Source: Nocardia amamiensis NBRC 102102
GTDB lineage: Bacteria; Actinomycetota; Actinomycetes; Mycobacteriales; Mycobacteriaceae
Length of the DNA: 64,000 bases
Reading direction: 5' to 3'
Assembly: GCF_001612745.1 (NCBI RefSeq)
Contig: NZ_BDBA01000008.1
Location: forward strand, 29,081 to 93,080
The notes beneath the pieces are model-generated. The model did no database searches and was not told the origin of the DNA. It saw only the letters and a list, made by a program, of their open reading frames with translations. Both the position numbers and the translations under genes were made by a program. Below are positions 8,038 through 19,200 of this stretch, piece by piece. Numbering within the stretch: position 1 is the first letter of the stretch; each line of letters opens with the position of its first letter.

Positions 8038-9620
8038 GCGAACGACTCCCTGATCCGCTGCGGTGCATCGGTGCGTGACCACTGCCCGACTCGCATCGCC
8101 AGATCACGATTCATGTCGAAGAATTTGATGTCGGGTTTCCCGTGTGGCATGTAGTCGGGCCAGAATCGCTCCCGGTCGAGGTAGCCGATGAGCGCATCGG
8201 CGGCTGCTGCGGGGTCGAGCTCTCCGCGCTCGACGGCGTGACAGGTGGTCCGGGCGTGGGCGAGAAGTTCTCGCAACGCCTTGGCAAGCTCGGAATCACC
8301 GGCTTCCCTGTCACGGAACACCTTGTCGTCCCGGCTGATCAGGTATTTGGCGAGAGTATGTTCCAGCGTGGCGGCGGTATAGAAACTGAATGTGTCCCAC
8401 ACCCTGAACATTGCGTTCCACAATGAGTAGTCGCGGAATGCGACGTAGGAGCAATAGGCGAGAGCATCGTGCGCGTCGAAGAGCCGCTGCTGGAGCACGT
8501 CGACGAACGCGAATCGACTCGTGGACCAGTCGTCGTCGCGTGTCGCCTCGATGATCCGGTAGGCGAGTGCGTTGACGATCTCGAAGGAGTTGCCCAGTCC
8601 GCGGGAGAACAAGGCGTCGATGGCTCCTGCGGACTGCGCTGTCAGCGTGAATCGGTCACCGACGGTGCTCGTCGCGGAGTATTGCAACCGTCCGGTACTG
8701 ATCCAGGGACGGACTGCCTTGGCGGATTTGAATTGCCCGGCCACGGCAGGGAATCGGCGCAGGAAGTCCTCGAACTCCTGTTCCGGCGCGTCACGGTCGT
8801 CGAACACTGCGGATCCGGTCAGGGTGAGGCCGACACTGCACACCGGATTCGTCGACCGTTCGTGGTTGTCGAACGGGATGACCCACAGCCAGCCACCGTC
8901 GAAGATGTGATGCAGTGTGCCGTTGTGCCATCGGCACGGCTGACCGTAGTCAACGGGTGCCGCGTCGTCGTAGGGCGTGACACCGACCATGTGCGTGAAC
9001 AGCGAACGCGAGTGTGTGTCCGCACGGGTCGGTTGCTCGCGGAGCCCGAATCGGTCGGCGAGGGCGGAACGGAAGCCGGTGGCGTCGACGAGATATTCGG
9101 CATCGAAGTGCTCGCCGGTCGCGGTCCGCAGTCGGGCACCGCGACCGGGATCGATGTCGATCTCGCTGATGCGGGTGTTCAGCCGAGGAGTTGCCCCGTA
9201 TCGGACGGCGAGGTTGAACACGTACGTGTCGATGTCCTGCCGGAACCAGTGTGATTCGGCGCGAAACCAGATCGGCAGCACAAGCTGATTGGCCTGCGCC
9301 GGATCGGAGGGTTCGCCTTCGGTGTGATAGACGAACCCGAAGTTCTGCTTCTGCCCGCACGTCGTAGCCACCTGGTCGGTGGTGTCCTTGAAGTTCGACA
9401 ATGGCGCGAGTTCGGGCACGTCGTAGCGCTCGGCCATGATCTGCATCGTGGAGGTCGCGAAGGGAATCGTGGATTCGCCCACCGCGAAGCGCGGGTGCAC
9501 GCCAGCATCGATCAGCAACACCCGCACGTCGTGCCGGGCCAGGATCGTGGCGAGTGTGCTGCCGGCTATTCCGGCGCCGAGGATGGCGACGTCATACCGA
9601 GTTTCGGTCGACGATGTCAT
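8034..9620 (-). CDS. flavin-dependent halogenase-like enzyme
   Basis: A 528-aa FAD protein of the tryptophan-halogenase superfamily. The FAD site GAGIAG is at 15-20, GESTIP at 48-53, a Lys (K91) lies where halogenases carry the catalytic Lys, the halogenase motif WxWxIP appears as WLWVIP at 244-249, and a flavin-contact segment ALFSRGLGNS is at 336-345. These are the marks of FADH2-dependent halogenases acting on phenols or carrier-bound substrates. No halogenation is known for yersiniabactin or pyochelin, so it may chlorinate the salicyl ring here, or act as a non-halogenating monooxygenase. The ATG at 9620 has an AGGAGCT site, 13 bp after the ABC gene. A free flavin reductase is encoded at 2731. 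Confidence 0.72.
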   Translation of the reverse strand: MTSSTETRYDVAILGAGIAGSTLATILARHDVRVLLIDAGVHPRFAVGESTIPFATSTMQIMAERYDVPELAPLSNFKDTTDQVATTCGQKQNFGFVYHTEGEPSDPAQANQLVLPIWFRAESHWFRQDIDTYVFNLAVRYGATPRLNTRISEIDIDPGRGARLRTATGEHFDAEYLVDATGFRSALADRFGLREQPTRADTHSRSLFTHMVGVTPYDDAAPVDYGQPCRWHNGTLHHIFDGGWLWVIPFDNHERSTNPVCSVGLTLTGSAVFDDRDAPEQEFEDFLRRFPAVAGQFKSAKAVRPWISTGRLQYSATSTVGDRFTLTAQSAGAIDALFSRGLGNSFEIVNALAYRIIEATRDDDWSTSRFAFVDVLQQRLFDAHDALAYCSYVAFRDYSLWNAMFRVWDTFSFYTAATLEHTLAKYLISRDDKVFRDREAGDSELAKALRELLAHARTTCHAVERGELDPAAAADALIGYLDRERFWPDYMPHGKPDIKFFDMNRDLAMRVGQWSRTDAPQRIRESFA

Positions 9621-9633
9621 GGATAGCTCCTTG

Positions 9634-11412
9634 TCAGACTGTCGGGTGATCGGTGGTCGCCGCCACCGCGGGCCGGGACTGCGGCCGGTCGGTGGCGAGG
9701 CGCCAGCCTCGGGCGCGTTCGCGCGTGTGCCAGAAGCGCGCGTACCTGCCGCCTGCCGCGATGAGGTCGGCATGCCGCCCGTGCTCGGCGATCGTCCCGT
9801 CCGCGAGGAACAGCACCTGGTCGGCGTTGACGAGAGTGGCCGGACGGTGGGCGATGACGAGAACGGTCCGGTCGGCGGCAAGCGTGGCGAGACCGTCGCG
9901 GATGGCTGCCTCGTTCTCCGGGTCGAGCGCGGAGGTCGGTTCGTCGGCGAGCACGATCGGAGCGTCCTTGAGCATCGCTCGCGCGATTGATACTCGCTGG
10001 CGCTCACCGCCGGACAGGATGGCGCCGCCCTCGCCGACGCGGGTGTCCCAGCCTTGGGGCAGGCGAGCGACGATCTCGTCGACACGGGCAGCCGCTGCGG
10101 CGGCTAGCACCTGCTCGTCGGTGGCGTCCGGGCGGGCCAGGCGGATGTTGTCGGCGATGGTGCCGTCGAACAGGTATACATCCTGGAACACCAGCGACAG
10201 CTGCGACATCAGGACCTCGGTGGAGATGTCCCGCACGTCGCATCCACCGAGCCGAACGGTTCCCGCGTCGGTGTCGAAGAAGCGCGCGATCAGCCGGGTG
10301 ACGGTGGTCTTTCCCGAACCGGAGTGACCGGCGAGCGCGGTGAGTTTCCCGGCTGGGATGGTGAACGAGACATCCTCGAGCACAGGCGTTGCCGGCGCGC
10401 CGGTGTCGCTGGGGTAGCCGAAGCTGACGTGATCGAACTCGATCTCGGCGCCGTGCGGGCGCGCCGGTGCCGCGGGCTCGGGCAGCGGCGGTGTGGCGAG
10501 GATGTCGTGTATCCGCTGGAGGTGGTTGCGGGCGACTTTCAGCGCACCGCCGAGCTCTCCCGCGGCCAGCAACGGCTCCACGAACCGGACAGCAAGCACG
10601 AGTAGCGCCAGCAGTGTCGCGGTGTCCAGCGAACCGCCCGCCGCGAGATACGTACCGTACCAAAGGGTTACGGTAAATGCGGCCTGCACGACGAAGGTGA
10701 ACGACACCAGGCCCGGCACAGCGGCGGTGATGAGCCGTCGGCCCGCATTACGTTGTGCGACCAGGGCGTCGTCAAGAGCGGCGAATCCGCGCGTGATCTG
10801 TCCGGACGACCGCAGAACACGTTGCGACTGAGCATATTCCACCACTCGGCTGCCCGCCGCGGCTGTCGCTGCATGCGAGCCCCGCTCGGCATGCTGGACC
10901 AACCGGCCGGTCCACCAGAACGCGGCGGCGATGAACGGTGTCGTGACGAGGACTGCCACAGCGATGCGCCAGTCGAACACGAACATCAGCAGCACCACGG
11001 TGGCCGGTGTGACGACAGCCGAAACGATCGGCCGCAGCAGATTGGCCACCGTGTTGGCCACCGCCATCACACCTTCACCGGCGAGGGTGCCCAGTTCGCC
11101 GACTCGCTGGGTACCGAACCAGCCCAGCGGCAGAGTGGAGACGTGGTCGCCGAGGCGATGGTGCAATTGGCGTAACACCGATCCACCGAGTTCATACCCG
11201 GCCTTGGCAGTACGCAAGAACAGCGCCCCGTACCCGGCCGCCACCACGGCGAGGATCGCTATCCACGGCCAGGCATCGGCGGGATCGGAACTGAACAGCG
11301 CCTGCAGCACGGGCACGAGCAGGGCGAACACCACCCCCTGCAGCACAGCGGTCAGTAGCGTCAAGATCGCGACGGCGCGGAGATTGGTCATGGTCGCCAG
11401 TAGCCGGATCAC
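9634..11412 (-). CDS. ABC transporter, fused permease-ATPase, second half-transporter (YbtQ/Irp7-like)
   Basis: A 592-aa half-transporter with exporter-type fold: a six-helix membrane domain (about 1-300), then an ATPase with Walker A GHSGSGKTT, signature LSGGERQRV and Walker B IVLADEPTSALDPE. The GTG at 11412 overlaps the stop of the first half-transporter (GTGA), so the two should form a heterodimer. In yersiniabactin (YbtP/YbtQ) and mycobactin (IrtA/IrtB) systems such pairs import the metal-loaded chelator despite the exporter fold. Import is therefore likely here, but export cannot be excluded from sequence. Confidence 0.85.
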   Translation of the reverse strand: MIRLLATMTNLRAVAILTLLTAVLQGVVFALLVPVLQALFSSDPADAWPWIAILAVVAAGYGALFLRTAKAGYELGGSVLRQLHHRLGDHVSTLPLGWFGTQRVGELGTLAGEGVMAVANTVANLLRPIVSAVVTPATVVLLMFVFDWRIAVAVLVTTPFIAAAFWWTGRLVQHAERGSHAATAAAGSRVVEYAQSQRVLRSSGQITRGFAALDDALVAQRNAGRRLITAAVPGLVSFTFVVQAAFTVTLWYGTYLAAGGSLDTATLLALLVLAVRFVEPLLAAGELGGALKVARNHLQRIHDILATPPLPEPAAPARPHGAEIEFDHVSFGYPSDTGAPATPVLEDVSFTIPAGKLTALAGHSGSGKTTVTRLIARFFDTDAGTVRLGGCDVRDISTEVLMSQLSLVFQDVYLFDGTIADNIRLARPDATDEQVLAAAAAARVDEIVARLPQGWDTRVGEGGAILSGGERQRVSIARAMLKDAPIVLADEPTSALDPENEAAIRDGLATLAADRTVLVIAHRPATLVNADQVLFLADGTIAEHGRHADLIAAGGRYARFWHTRERARGWRLATDRPQSRPAVAATTDHPTV

Positions 11413-13115
11413 GCGTCGGCTCCCTTCCACGCCGCCCACATGGCCGCGTACCGGCCACGGCGGTCGAGTAGTTCGTTGTGGGTGCCTCGTTCGGCGATCA
11501 CGCCGCGGTCGAGGATGACGATCTGGTCGGCGTCCACGATGGTGCTGAGCCGGTGGGCGACAACCAGCACCGTGCGACCGGCGGCCAGTCGTGACAGTCC
11601 TTCCTGGATCTCCGCTTCCGACTCGGGATCGACGGCGGCGGTTGCCTCGTCGAGCACGAGCACCGGCGCGTCGGCCAGCAGCGCCCGTGCGATGGATACC
11701 CGCTGTGCTTCTCCGCCGGACAGCGGAGCATCGACGGTGTCGTAGCCTGCGGGCAGAGCGCGGATGCGGTCATCGATGGCAGCGGCAGCGGCAGCGGCGG
11801 CGACCTCGCCGAAATCGGCCTGGGGACGCGGTAGCGCGATGTTGTCGCGCAGGCTCATGCGCAGCAGCCGCACATCTTGGAACACGAAACCAACGGTGCG
11901 ATAGAGGGATTCCTCGGAGAGGTCACGAACGTCGGTTCCCCCGATAGTTATTCGTCCTTCGTCAGGGTCGTGGAAGCGTGGGATCAACGAGGCGAGCGTG
12001 CTCTTCCCCGAGCCCGATGGCCCCACGATCGCGGTCACCGTACCCGGCCGTAGCTCGAGATCGATCCCGGCGAGGGCGTCGGTCTCGCCGTCGTAGCTGA
12101 ACCGGACCTGGTCGAACCGCACCGGCAGGCCCGCTATGCCGTTGCCCGTGCTCGCGTCGGACGCCGCCGCGGCTCCGTACGCCAGGGTGGGCGTAGCGAG
12201 CAGTTCGCCGACATCGCCGGCGGCCTGGATTCCCGCCTGCATCGCTTGGCCGCTCTGCGACAGCGCCAGCACCGGCGCAGACAGCGCGAGCCCCAGCAAT
12301 GCGAACGGCAGCAGATCGACAGCATCGAGCCGTCCGGTGGTCACCAGCGCAGCGCCGCCGACCAGAATGACCACCAGCATGCCCACCGGGGACAGGGCCA
12401 GCCCGGCCGCGGCCGAGACACCGATGACGCGGCGGATCCAGCCGATGAAGAAGTCACTGAAGTCGTCGGCGGCCCGTCGATAACGCTGATGGGCGCGGCC
12501 GGTCTGGCCGAACATCTTGACCACCGCGATGCCCTGCACGAATTCGACGGCGCTCTTGCTGATTGCCGTCAGCGCGTCGTTGTAGGCCCGCATGCCCTCG
12601 CTGTAGCCGGCCATCGAGCGCCGGTACAGCTCGATTCCGATCGCGAGCGGGATCAGGGTGATGAGCGTCATCTGCCAGTCCACCCAGAACAGGTAGACCA
12701 GGCACACCACCGGCGTCACGACAGCATTGACGATCTCGAGCGACGAATGCGCGATGAGATGGTGCATCGCGGTCACGTCGTCGCCGACCGACTTCCGCAG
12801 CGCACCAGATCCGCGATCGTCGAACCAGCCGAGCCGCACCCGGCCCACGTGCCCGGCGATGGCGCGGCGCACCGACAACTGGATGTCGTTGTCGGCGTAA
12901 TGCGTCAGCGAGGCCGCGACCAATGACAACGCCAACCGCGCCGCAAGAGCTACCACGGCCGCGACGACCGGCGGCCACGGATCACCGCCGCTGAGCAGTC
13001 TGTGGCCCAACTCGGCGACCGCCGCGAACGGCACAACGCCCGCGGCCGCGGCCAGGACCTGACAGAGCACTGCCGCCAGGAGTCTGCCGCGCGCGGGCCG
13101 GAGGAGTTCACGCAT
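11409..13115 (-). CDS. ABC transporter, fused permease-ATPase, first half-transporter (YbtP/Irp6-like)
   Basis: The first gene of the leftward operon, 568 aa. The membrane domain occupies about 1-310; the ATPase has Walker A GPSGSGKST, signature LSGGEAQRV and Walker B VLVLDEATAAVDPE. The ATG at 13115 has an AGGAG site. It lies opposite NRPS 1 across the promoter region that holds the Fur/Zur box, so transporter and synthetase should be co-regulated. No siderophore-interaction (FAD reductase) domain of the IrtA kind is attached. Confidence 0.85.
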   Translation of the reverse strand: MRELLRPARGRLLAAVLCQVLAAAAGVVPFAAVAELGHRLLSGGDPWPPVVAAVVALAARLALSLVAASLTHYADNDIQLSVRRAIAGHVGRVRLGWFDDRGSGALRKSVGDDVTAMHHLIAHSSLEIVNAVVTPVVCLVYLFWVDWQMTLITLIPLAIGIELYRRSMAGYSEGMRAYNDALTAISKSAVEFVQGIAVVKMFGQTGRAHQRYRRAADDFSDFFIGWIRRVIGVSAAAGLALSPVGMLVVILVGGAALVTTGRLDAVDLLPFALLGLALSAPVLALSQSGQAMQAGIQAAGDVGELLATPTLAYGAAAASDASTGNGIAGLPVRFDQVRFSYDGETDALAGIDLELRPGTVTAIVGPSGSGKSTLASLIPRFHDPDEGRITIGGTDVRDLSEESLYRTVGFVFQDVRLLRMSLRDNIALPRPQADFGEVAAAAAAAAIDDRIRALPAGYDTVDAPLSGGEAQRVSIARALLADAPVLVLDEATAAVDPESEAEIQEGLSRLAAGRTVLVVAHRLSTIVDADQIVILDRGVIAERGTHNELLDRRGRYAAMWAAWKGADA

Positions 13116-13194
13116 CGCCGATCTCCTGCCGTCCGCCCGGATCCGGGATCTCGTGCGCGATTCGAGATCGACTCAAAACATCCTCCAAACATCC

Positions 13195-13213
13195 GATGAT
13201 GAAAATCATTATC
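13195..13213. promoter_or_regulatory. Fur/Zur box controlling both arms of the metallophore cluster
   Basis: GATGATGAAAATCATTATC matches the classical 19-bp Fur box GATAATGATAATCATTATC at 17 of 19 positions. The inner TGAAAATCATTATCG (13200-13214) is also close to the 15-bp actinobacterial Zur consensus recalled as TGAAAATGATTTTCA (12 of 15). It lies 49 bp upstream of the NRPS 1 start and 80 bp from the first codon of the transporter operon, so it is placed to repress both. No IdeR-type TTAGGTTAG sequence is seen in this gap. Confidence 0.8.
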
Positions 13214-13261
13214 GTTTACTGTAGGCTCCATCGCAAGACTTCTCGATCAGGAGGGCTGCCG

Positions 13262-16200
13262 ATGTCGATCGCGGCATCCGATGTAATCGCCGCAGTCGCA
13301 AGCATTCTCGGTGTCGATCCGACCGAACTGGATCCGCACGAAGATCTGTTGCTGCACGGCTTGGACTCGATCAGCGCGATGACGCTCGCGGGACAGTGGC
13401 GCCGCGCCGGCTCCGGCGTGCGCTTCGTCGACCTGCTCGACCGGCCTCGCCTAGCGGAGTGGGTTGTGATGGTCGCCGACGACCGCACACGATCCAGGGG
13501 CAACGGTGAGATCGCCGCAGGGGGGGAGCCGATCAGCGCCGAAAACACGGACGGCAGTGAGCCATTCGACCTGGCGACGATGCAGCATGCGTACTGGGCG
13601 GGCCGCCAGCCCGGCCAGCGCCTCGGCGGTGTCGCAGCGCATTTCTACAACGAGTTCGACGGCACCGGTGTCGAGCCCGCCCGATTGGAAGCGGCGGTGG
13701 CGGCGCTGCTGGCACGCCACGACATGCTTCGTGTGGCCGTCGGATCCGACGGCCGGCAGCAGATCCTGCCTGACAGCCGGTGGAAAGGATTGCGGGTAAA
13801 CGACTTCCGTGGCGATCCTGCGGGATTGGCCAGGCTGCGTGAGGACCTGTCCCATCGCAGGCTGGAGGTGTCGCGAGGTGAGGTGTTCGATGTTCAGCTG
13901 TCGCTGACCCCGGACGGCACGCGCGTACACGTGAACCTCGACATGCTGGCCGCAGACGCGCAGAGCCTGCGGATTCTGTTCGCGGATCTGGCTGCGCTGT
14001 ATCGGGATCCGCAGGCCCGGATACCGGAACTGCGTTACAGCTATGCCCGCTACCTCGCAGAGCACGCACGGCGGCGGGACTCACCCGATGCCGCGGCCGC
14101 GCGCCGGTACTGGCGTGACCGGGTGCCGACTCTGCCCGGCGCGCCAGCACTGCCGGAGTCCGCTGGTGTGACCGGGTCACGCGTGGTCCGAAAGCACCAC
14201 TGGCTCAATGCCGATGCGCGAACCGGACTGGAAGACCGAGCAAGGCGGCGCGGGCTGACACCGGCGCTCGCGATCGCCACCGTCTTCGCCGAGGTGATCG
14301 CAGCCTGGAGTAGCCAGGACAGGTTTCTGCTCAACCTGCCTCTATTCGATCGCGATCCGCTGCACCCCGATGTGGGCGCGCTGGTGGGCGATTTCACCTC
14401 GTCGGTGCTGCTGGCGGTCGACGCGGCCGAGGCGGGCACCTTCGCGCAGCGGGCCGCCATGCTGCAGACACAGTTCCGTGCCGACGCCGCGCACGCCGCC
14501 TATCCCGGGGTCGAAGTGCTGCGCGATCTGGGGCGGCATCACGGCGAGCCCGTACTGGCGCCGGTCGTCTACACGAGCGCGCTCGGACTGGGGGAGCTGT
14601 TCGATCCCGTGGTGCGGGAATGCTTCGGCGATCCGGTGTGGATCATCTCGCAGGGACCGCAGGTCACCCTGGATGCCCAGGTCACCGAGTTCGACGGTGG
14701 GCTGCTGGTCAACTGGGACGCGCGACGCGACGCGTTCGCGCCGGGGGTGCTCGACACCATGTTCGACGCCTACACCGGGCTGCTCGACAGCCTTGCGAAC
14801 GGCGAGACGGCATGGGACCGGCCGGTACCCGATCTGCTGCCCGCCGAGCAGCGCGCGATCCGCGCCGCCGCGAATGCCACCGACGAGCACCATGCGGTTC
14901 CGGCACCACATGTGCGGCCGGGCGCGCACGCGGCAGCCGGGGTGCGCCGTGCAGGGCATCGCACCGGCCCGGCGACGCTGCACGAGCGGTTCTTCGCACT
15001 CGCCGACGTCCGATGCGACGCGCCTGCGGTGTTATGGGGCCGTGACGGGTGTCTGACCTACGGTGAACTTGCGCGGCAGGCGCGGGAACTTGCCGCGACA
15101 CTTCCGGCGGGACAGCTGATTCCGGTACATCTGCCGAAAGGACCGGAGCAGATCGTCCGGGTGCTGGGCATTCTTGCGGCCGGATCGGCGTACCTGCCGG
15201 TGGGCATCGATCAGCCGCCGCATCGCCGCGACCGTATCCTCGCCAACGCCGGTCCACTGCCCGAGGCCGGGGACCTGGCCTACGTGATCTACACGTCGGG
15301 CTCCACCGGGGAGCCGAAGGGCGTGCAGATTCCGCATGCGGCGGCACTCAACACCATCGACGACCTCACCGACCGATTCGTGCTCTCGCCGAACGACCGG
15401 ACCCTGGCGGTATCGGCGCTGGACTTCGACCTGTCGGTCTTCGACATCTTCGCGCCGCTGACCACCGGCGGCGCGGTCGTACTGGTGGGTGAGAACGAGC
15501 GGCACGACCCGACTGCCTGGGCGGATCTGATCACCCGCCACGGCGTGACAGTGCTCAACTGTGTTCCGGCCGTGCTGGACATGCTGGTGACGAGCAGCCC
15601 GTCGCTACCGCTGCGACTGGTGCTACTCGGCGGTGACCGGGTCGGTGTGGATCTTCCCGGCCGCTTGGGTGCCGTCGCACCGGGATGCGTATTCGCCGCT
15701 TTGGGCGGCACCACCGAGACCGCCATTCACTCGACCATCCAGATCGTGGAAGACGTGCCCGCGGACTGGACGTCGGTCCCCTACGGTGTTCCGCTGCGCG
15801 GTGTGCGGTGCCGGGTCGTCGACACGCTGGGACGCGATCGCCCGGATTGGGTGCCCGGCGAACTGTGGATCGGCGGCGCCGGGGTGGGACATGGCTACCT
15901 CGGCGATCCGGAACGAACCCGGGCGCGGTTCGTCGACGGCTGGTACCGCACCGGCGACCTGGTCCGATACCGGCCCGACGGCACCCTGGAGTTCCTCGGC
16001 CGCGCCGACCATCAAGTCAAGCTGCGCGGGTACCGAATCGAGCTCGGTGAGATCGACGCGGCGCTGACAGCGCATCCCACGGTGGGCAAGGCGGCTACGG
16101 TGATGGCCGGGGGACGGCTGGTCGCGGCCGTGACACCAGCGATCGACGCGGCCCGACCGGCGACCCGACAGCCTGCCGTCCGGTCGGCGGACGAGCAGAT

Positions 16201-19200
16201 TCCGGTGACGCGTGCCACGGTGGAGCGGCTGCTCGACGCGCTGGAATCCGGTACACCGGCCCTCGACCAGTTCCAGCCGCTGCTCGAACGGTGGCGGACC
16301 TGGTTGCAAGACAACGGCTCTCGCGATACCACTGGACAATCACCGCTCGACACCGAGCCGTTGCTCAGCGTGCTGCGCGGCGACCGTGATCGGCTCACCC
16401 TGCTCGACCACCCTGTTCTCGCGCCCCGCGCGTTGTTGTGGTCGCTGCCGGAGACCGCGGCGGCGCTCGCCGTTGTACTCGAGGTGATCCGGAGCACCTG
16501 TGCCGAACTCGGCCGTCCCGTCGAGGTGGTCGAACTCGGCGGCAACGCCGGTGACCGGCTGCTCGAGGCGGTGCGTGACGACCCGTCGCTGCCGGTCGGC
16601 GCGGTCCGATACCGCGAAATCCGCCATGGCAGCGCCATACCGGAATCGTGGCACGGGCAGTGCGATATCGTGCTGGCCTTCGCGACCTTGCACACCTATC
16701 CCGATCCCTCGGCGGGTCTGGCCACGGCGGCCTTCCTGCTCCGCCCCAGCGGCCGATTCCTCCTGGTGGAGCAGCCGGAACTCCCGCCACTGGGGTTGCT
16801 CACCGCCGCGGTACTCGAAAACGGATTCCCACACGGCGATTCGATGCTGAGCCCCGCACGCTGGCAGCGCCTGCTGGCCGGAGCCGGATTCGAGATCGAA
16901 CACGTCGCCGGCCACGACACTCTGTTCACTGTCGCGGCACGCGCAACGGGCACGCCGGTCGACGTCGACGACCTGGCGCGATTCGTGGTCGACCGGCTGC
17001 CCGAGGCCATGCGCCCCGACTGCATCCGAGTGCTCCCACAGTTCCCGTTGTCGCGCAACGGGAAAGTCGATCGCGCGGCACTCACCGAACTACTGGACGT
17101 CCCAGGGGAGGCGGCCGCCGTGAGTGCGCCGTCGACGCCCGCGGAGCAACGTGTCGCCGCCGTATGGTCGGAGATCCTCGGCGTCGACGAGATCGGCCGT
17201 GAACACGACTTCTTCCGCCTCGGCGGAGACTCCCTGCTCGCGACACGAATGGTGAGCCGCTTTCCCGGCCGCAAGCTCGCCGACCTGTACGCGCACCGCA
17301 CCCTGGCGGCCTTCACAGCGGTGCTCGTCGACAGCGAACCGATGACCGGACAGACCATCACACCAGATCCCGGTGCCCGGCACGAACCGTTCCCGGCCAC
17401 CGACATCCAACGCGCGTACTGGATCGGGCGCGGCGGTGGTGCCGCGCTCGGCGGTGTGGGCACCCACTATTACAGCGAATTCCATTGCCCCGGCCTGGAT
17501 GTCGACCGGTTCGAACAGGCGTGGCGTACGCTGATCGCCCGCCACGAGATGCTGCGCGCCGTATTCGACACCGACGGTAACCAGCGCATCCTGCGCGTCG
17601 ACGAACTGCCGCCATGGCGGATACGCCGAGTCGACGGCGACGTACGCGAACAGATGTCGCACCAGGTGCTCGACCCAGGCATATGGCCGCTGTTCGACGT
17701 CCGGCTCGGCGCTGGCGACCGGGTGGGCATCAGCCTCGACAACATCGTGCTCGACGGGCTGAGCATGATGATCCTGTTCTCCGAACTGGATCTGCTCTAC
17801 CGCGATCCGGACGCCGCACTGCCATCGATCGATGTGTCGTTCCGGGACTATCTGACCCAAATCAGTCCGGTGAACCCCGAACCGGCCCAGCGCTATTGGC
17901 TCGATCGGATACCGCAGCTGCCGCCCGCCCCACGACCACCACTGCGGATCGACCCGGCCACCGCCGAAACGCCGCGTTTCGTCCGCCGCGCCGGGCAGCT
18001 CACAGCCGCGCGCTGGGACGAACTGCGCGCCATCGCCCGTGGCTGCGGTGTCACTCCGACCGCATTGCTGCTGGCCTGCTATGGCGAGGTCCTGACGGCG
18101 TGGTCCGGGCGAGGGGAGGTCACCATCAACGTCACCCTGTTCGACCGGGCCGACGTGCATCCGCACATCGACCGGGTGCTGGGCGACTTCACCTCGCTCC
18201 TGTTCACCGAATACCGCAGCGAGAACTCGCTCACCGAGTCCGCCCGCGGGCTGCACCAGCGGATGTGGTCTGATCTGGACCACCGCGACGCCTCGCCGAT
18301 GTGGATTCTGCGCGAGCTGGCCAAATACCACGGGGAGCAGGTCGGGTTCCCGATCGTGTTCACCAGCGCGCTCGGCGTCGCGGGGGAGGGGCCATCGCTG
18401 GATCCGACATCGTTCGGCGAGAAGATCTGGGCGATCTCGCAGACCCCGCAGGTATGGATGGATCTGCAGGTCCACGAATCCGATGGTGGTGGGCTGAACT
18501 ACGCGCTGGACACCGTCGACGACCTGTTCTGCGAAGGCGTCACCGACGCGCTGTTCGCCGCCTTCGAAAGCTTGCTCGAGACGGTCGCCGACGATAAGCC
18601 ACCGACCGCTCGGACAGCCCCGGGACGCGGCATCGGGCCGGGCACAGCGCAGCACGGTCTGCTGCACACCGATTTCTTCACCCAGCCGCCGGAATCCGTA
18701 GCGCTCATCCACGACGGCCGCGCTATCACCTACGGCGCCTTGGCGCAGCAGGCGCTGCGTATCGCCGCCGGACTGCCACGTGGTGAGCTGATCGCGGTCA
18801 GCTTGCCGAAGGGCCCCGAGCAGATCGCCGCGGTACTCGGTGTCCTCGCCGCCGGATCGGCGTACCTGCCGATCGGCATCGACCAACCCGCCGCCCGCCG
18901 CGAGCGCGTTCTCACCGCAGCCGGAGCCCGGCTGGTCATCGACGACATCGAGCCGTTCCGTGACGCCACGCCACTGGCGGAGCCGGTGCCGACGACACCG
19001 GATGCCCTCGCCTACGTCATCTACACCTCGGGCTCGACCGGCGATCCGAAAGGCGTGGAGATCACCCACGCCGCGGCCTACAACACCATCACCGACATCA
19101 ACGACCGCTACGGCGTCGACGCCACCGACAGCGCACTCGCGGTATCCGCGCTGGACTTCGACCTGTCGGTGTACGACCTGTTCGGTCTGCTCTCCGTCGG

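Noticed and set aside
13195..13213. IdeR/DmdR iron box
   Set aside because: The sequence does not match the TTAGGTTAGGCTAACC-type consensus. It fits Fur/Zur geometry instead.
13196..13261. Upstream in-frame ATG for NRPS 1
   Set aside because: It lies inside the Fur/Zur box, lacks a ribosome site and adds 22 residues not belonging to a carrier domain. AGGAGG fixes the start at 13262.
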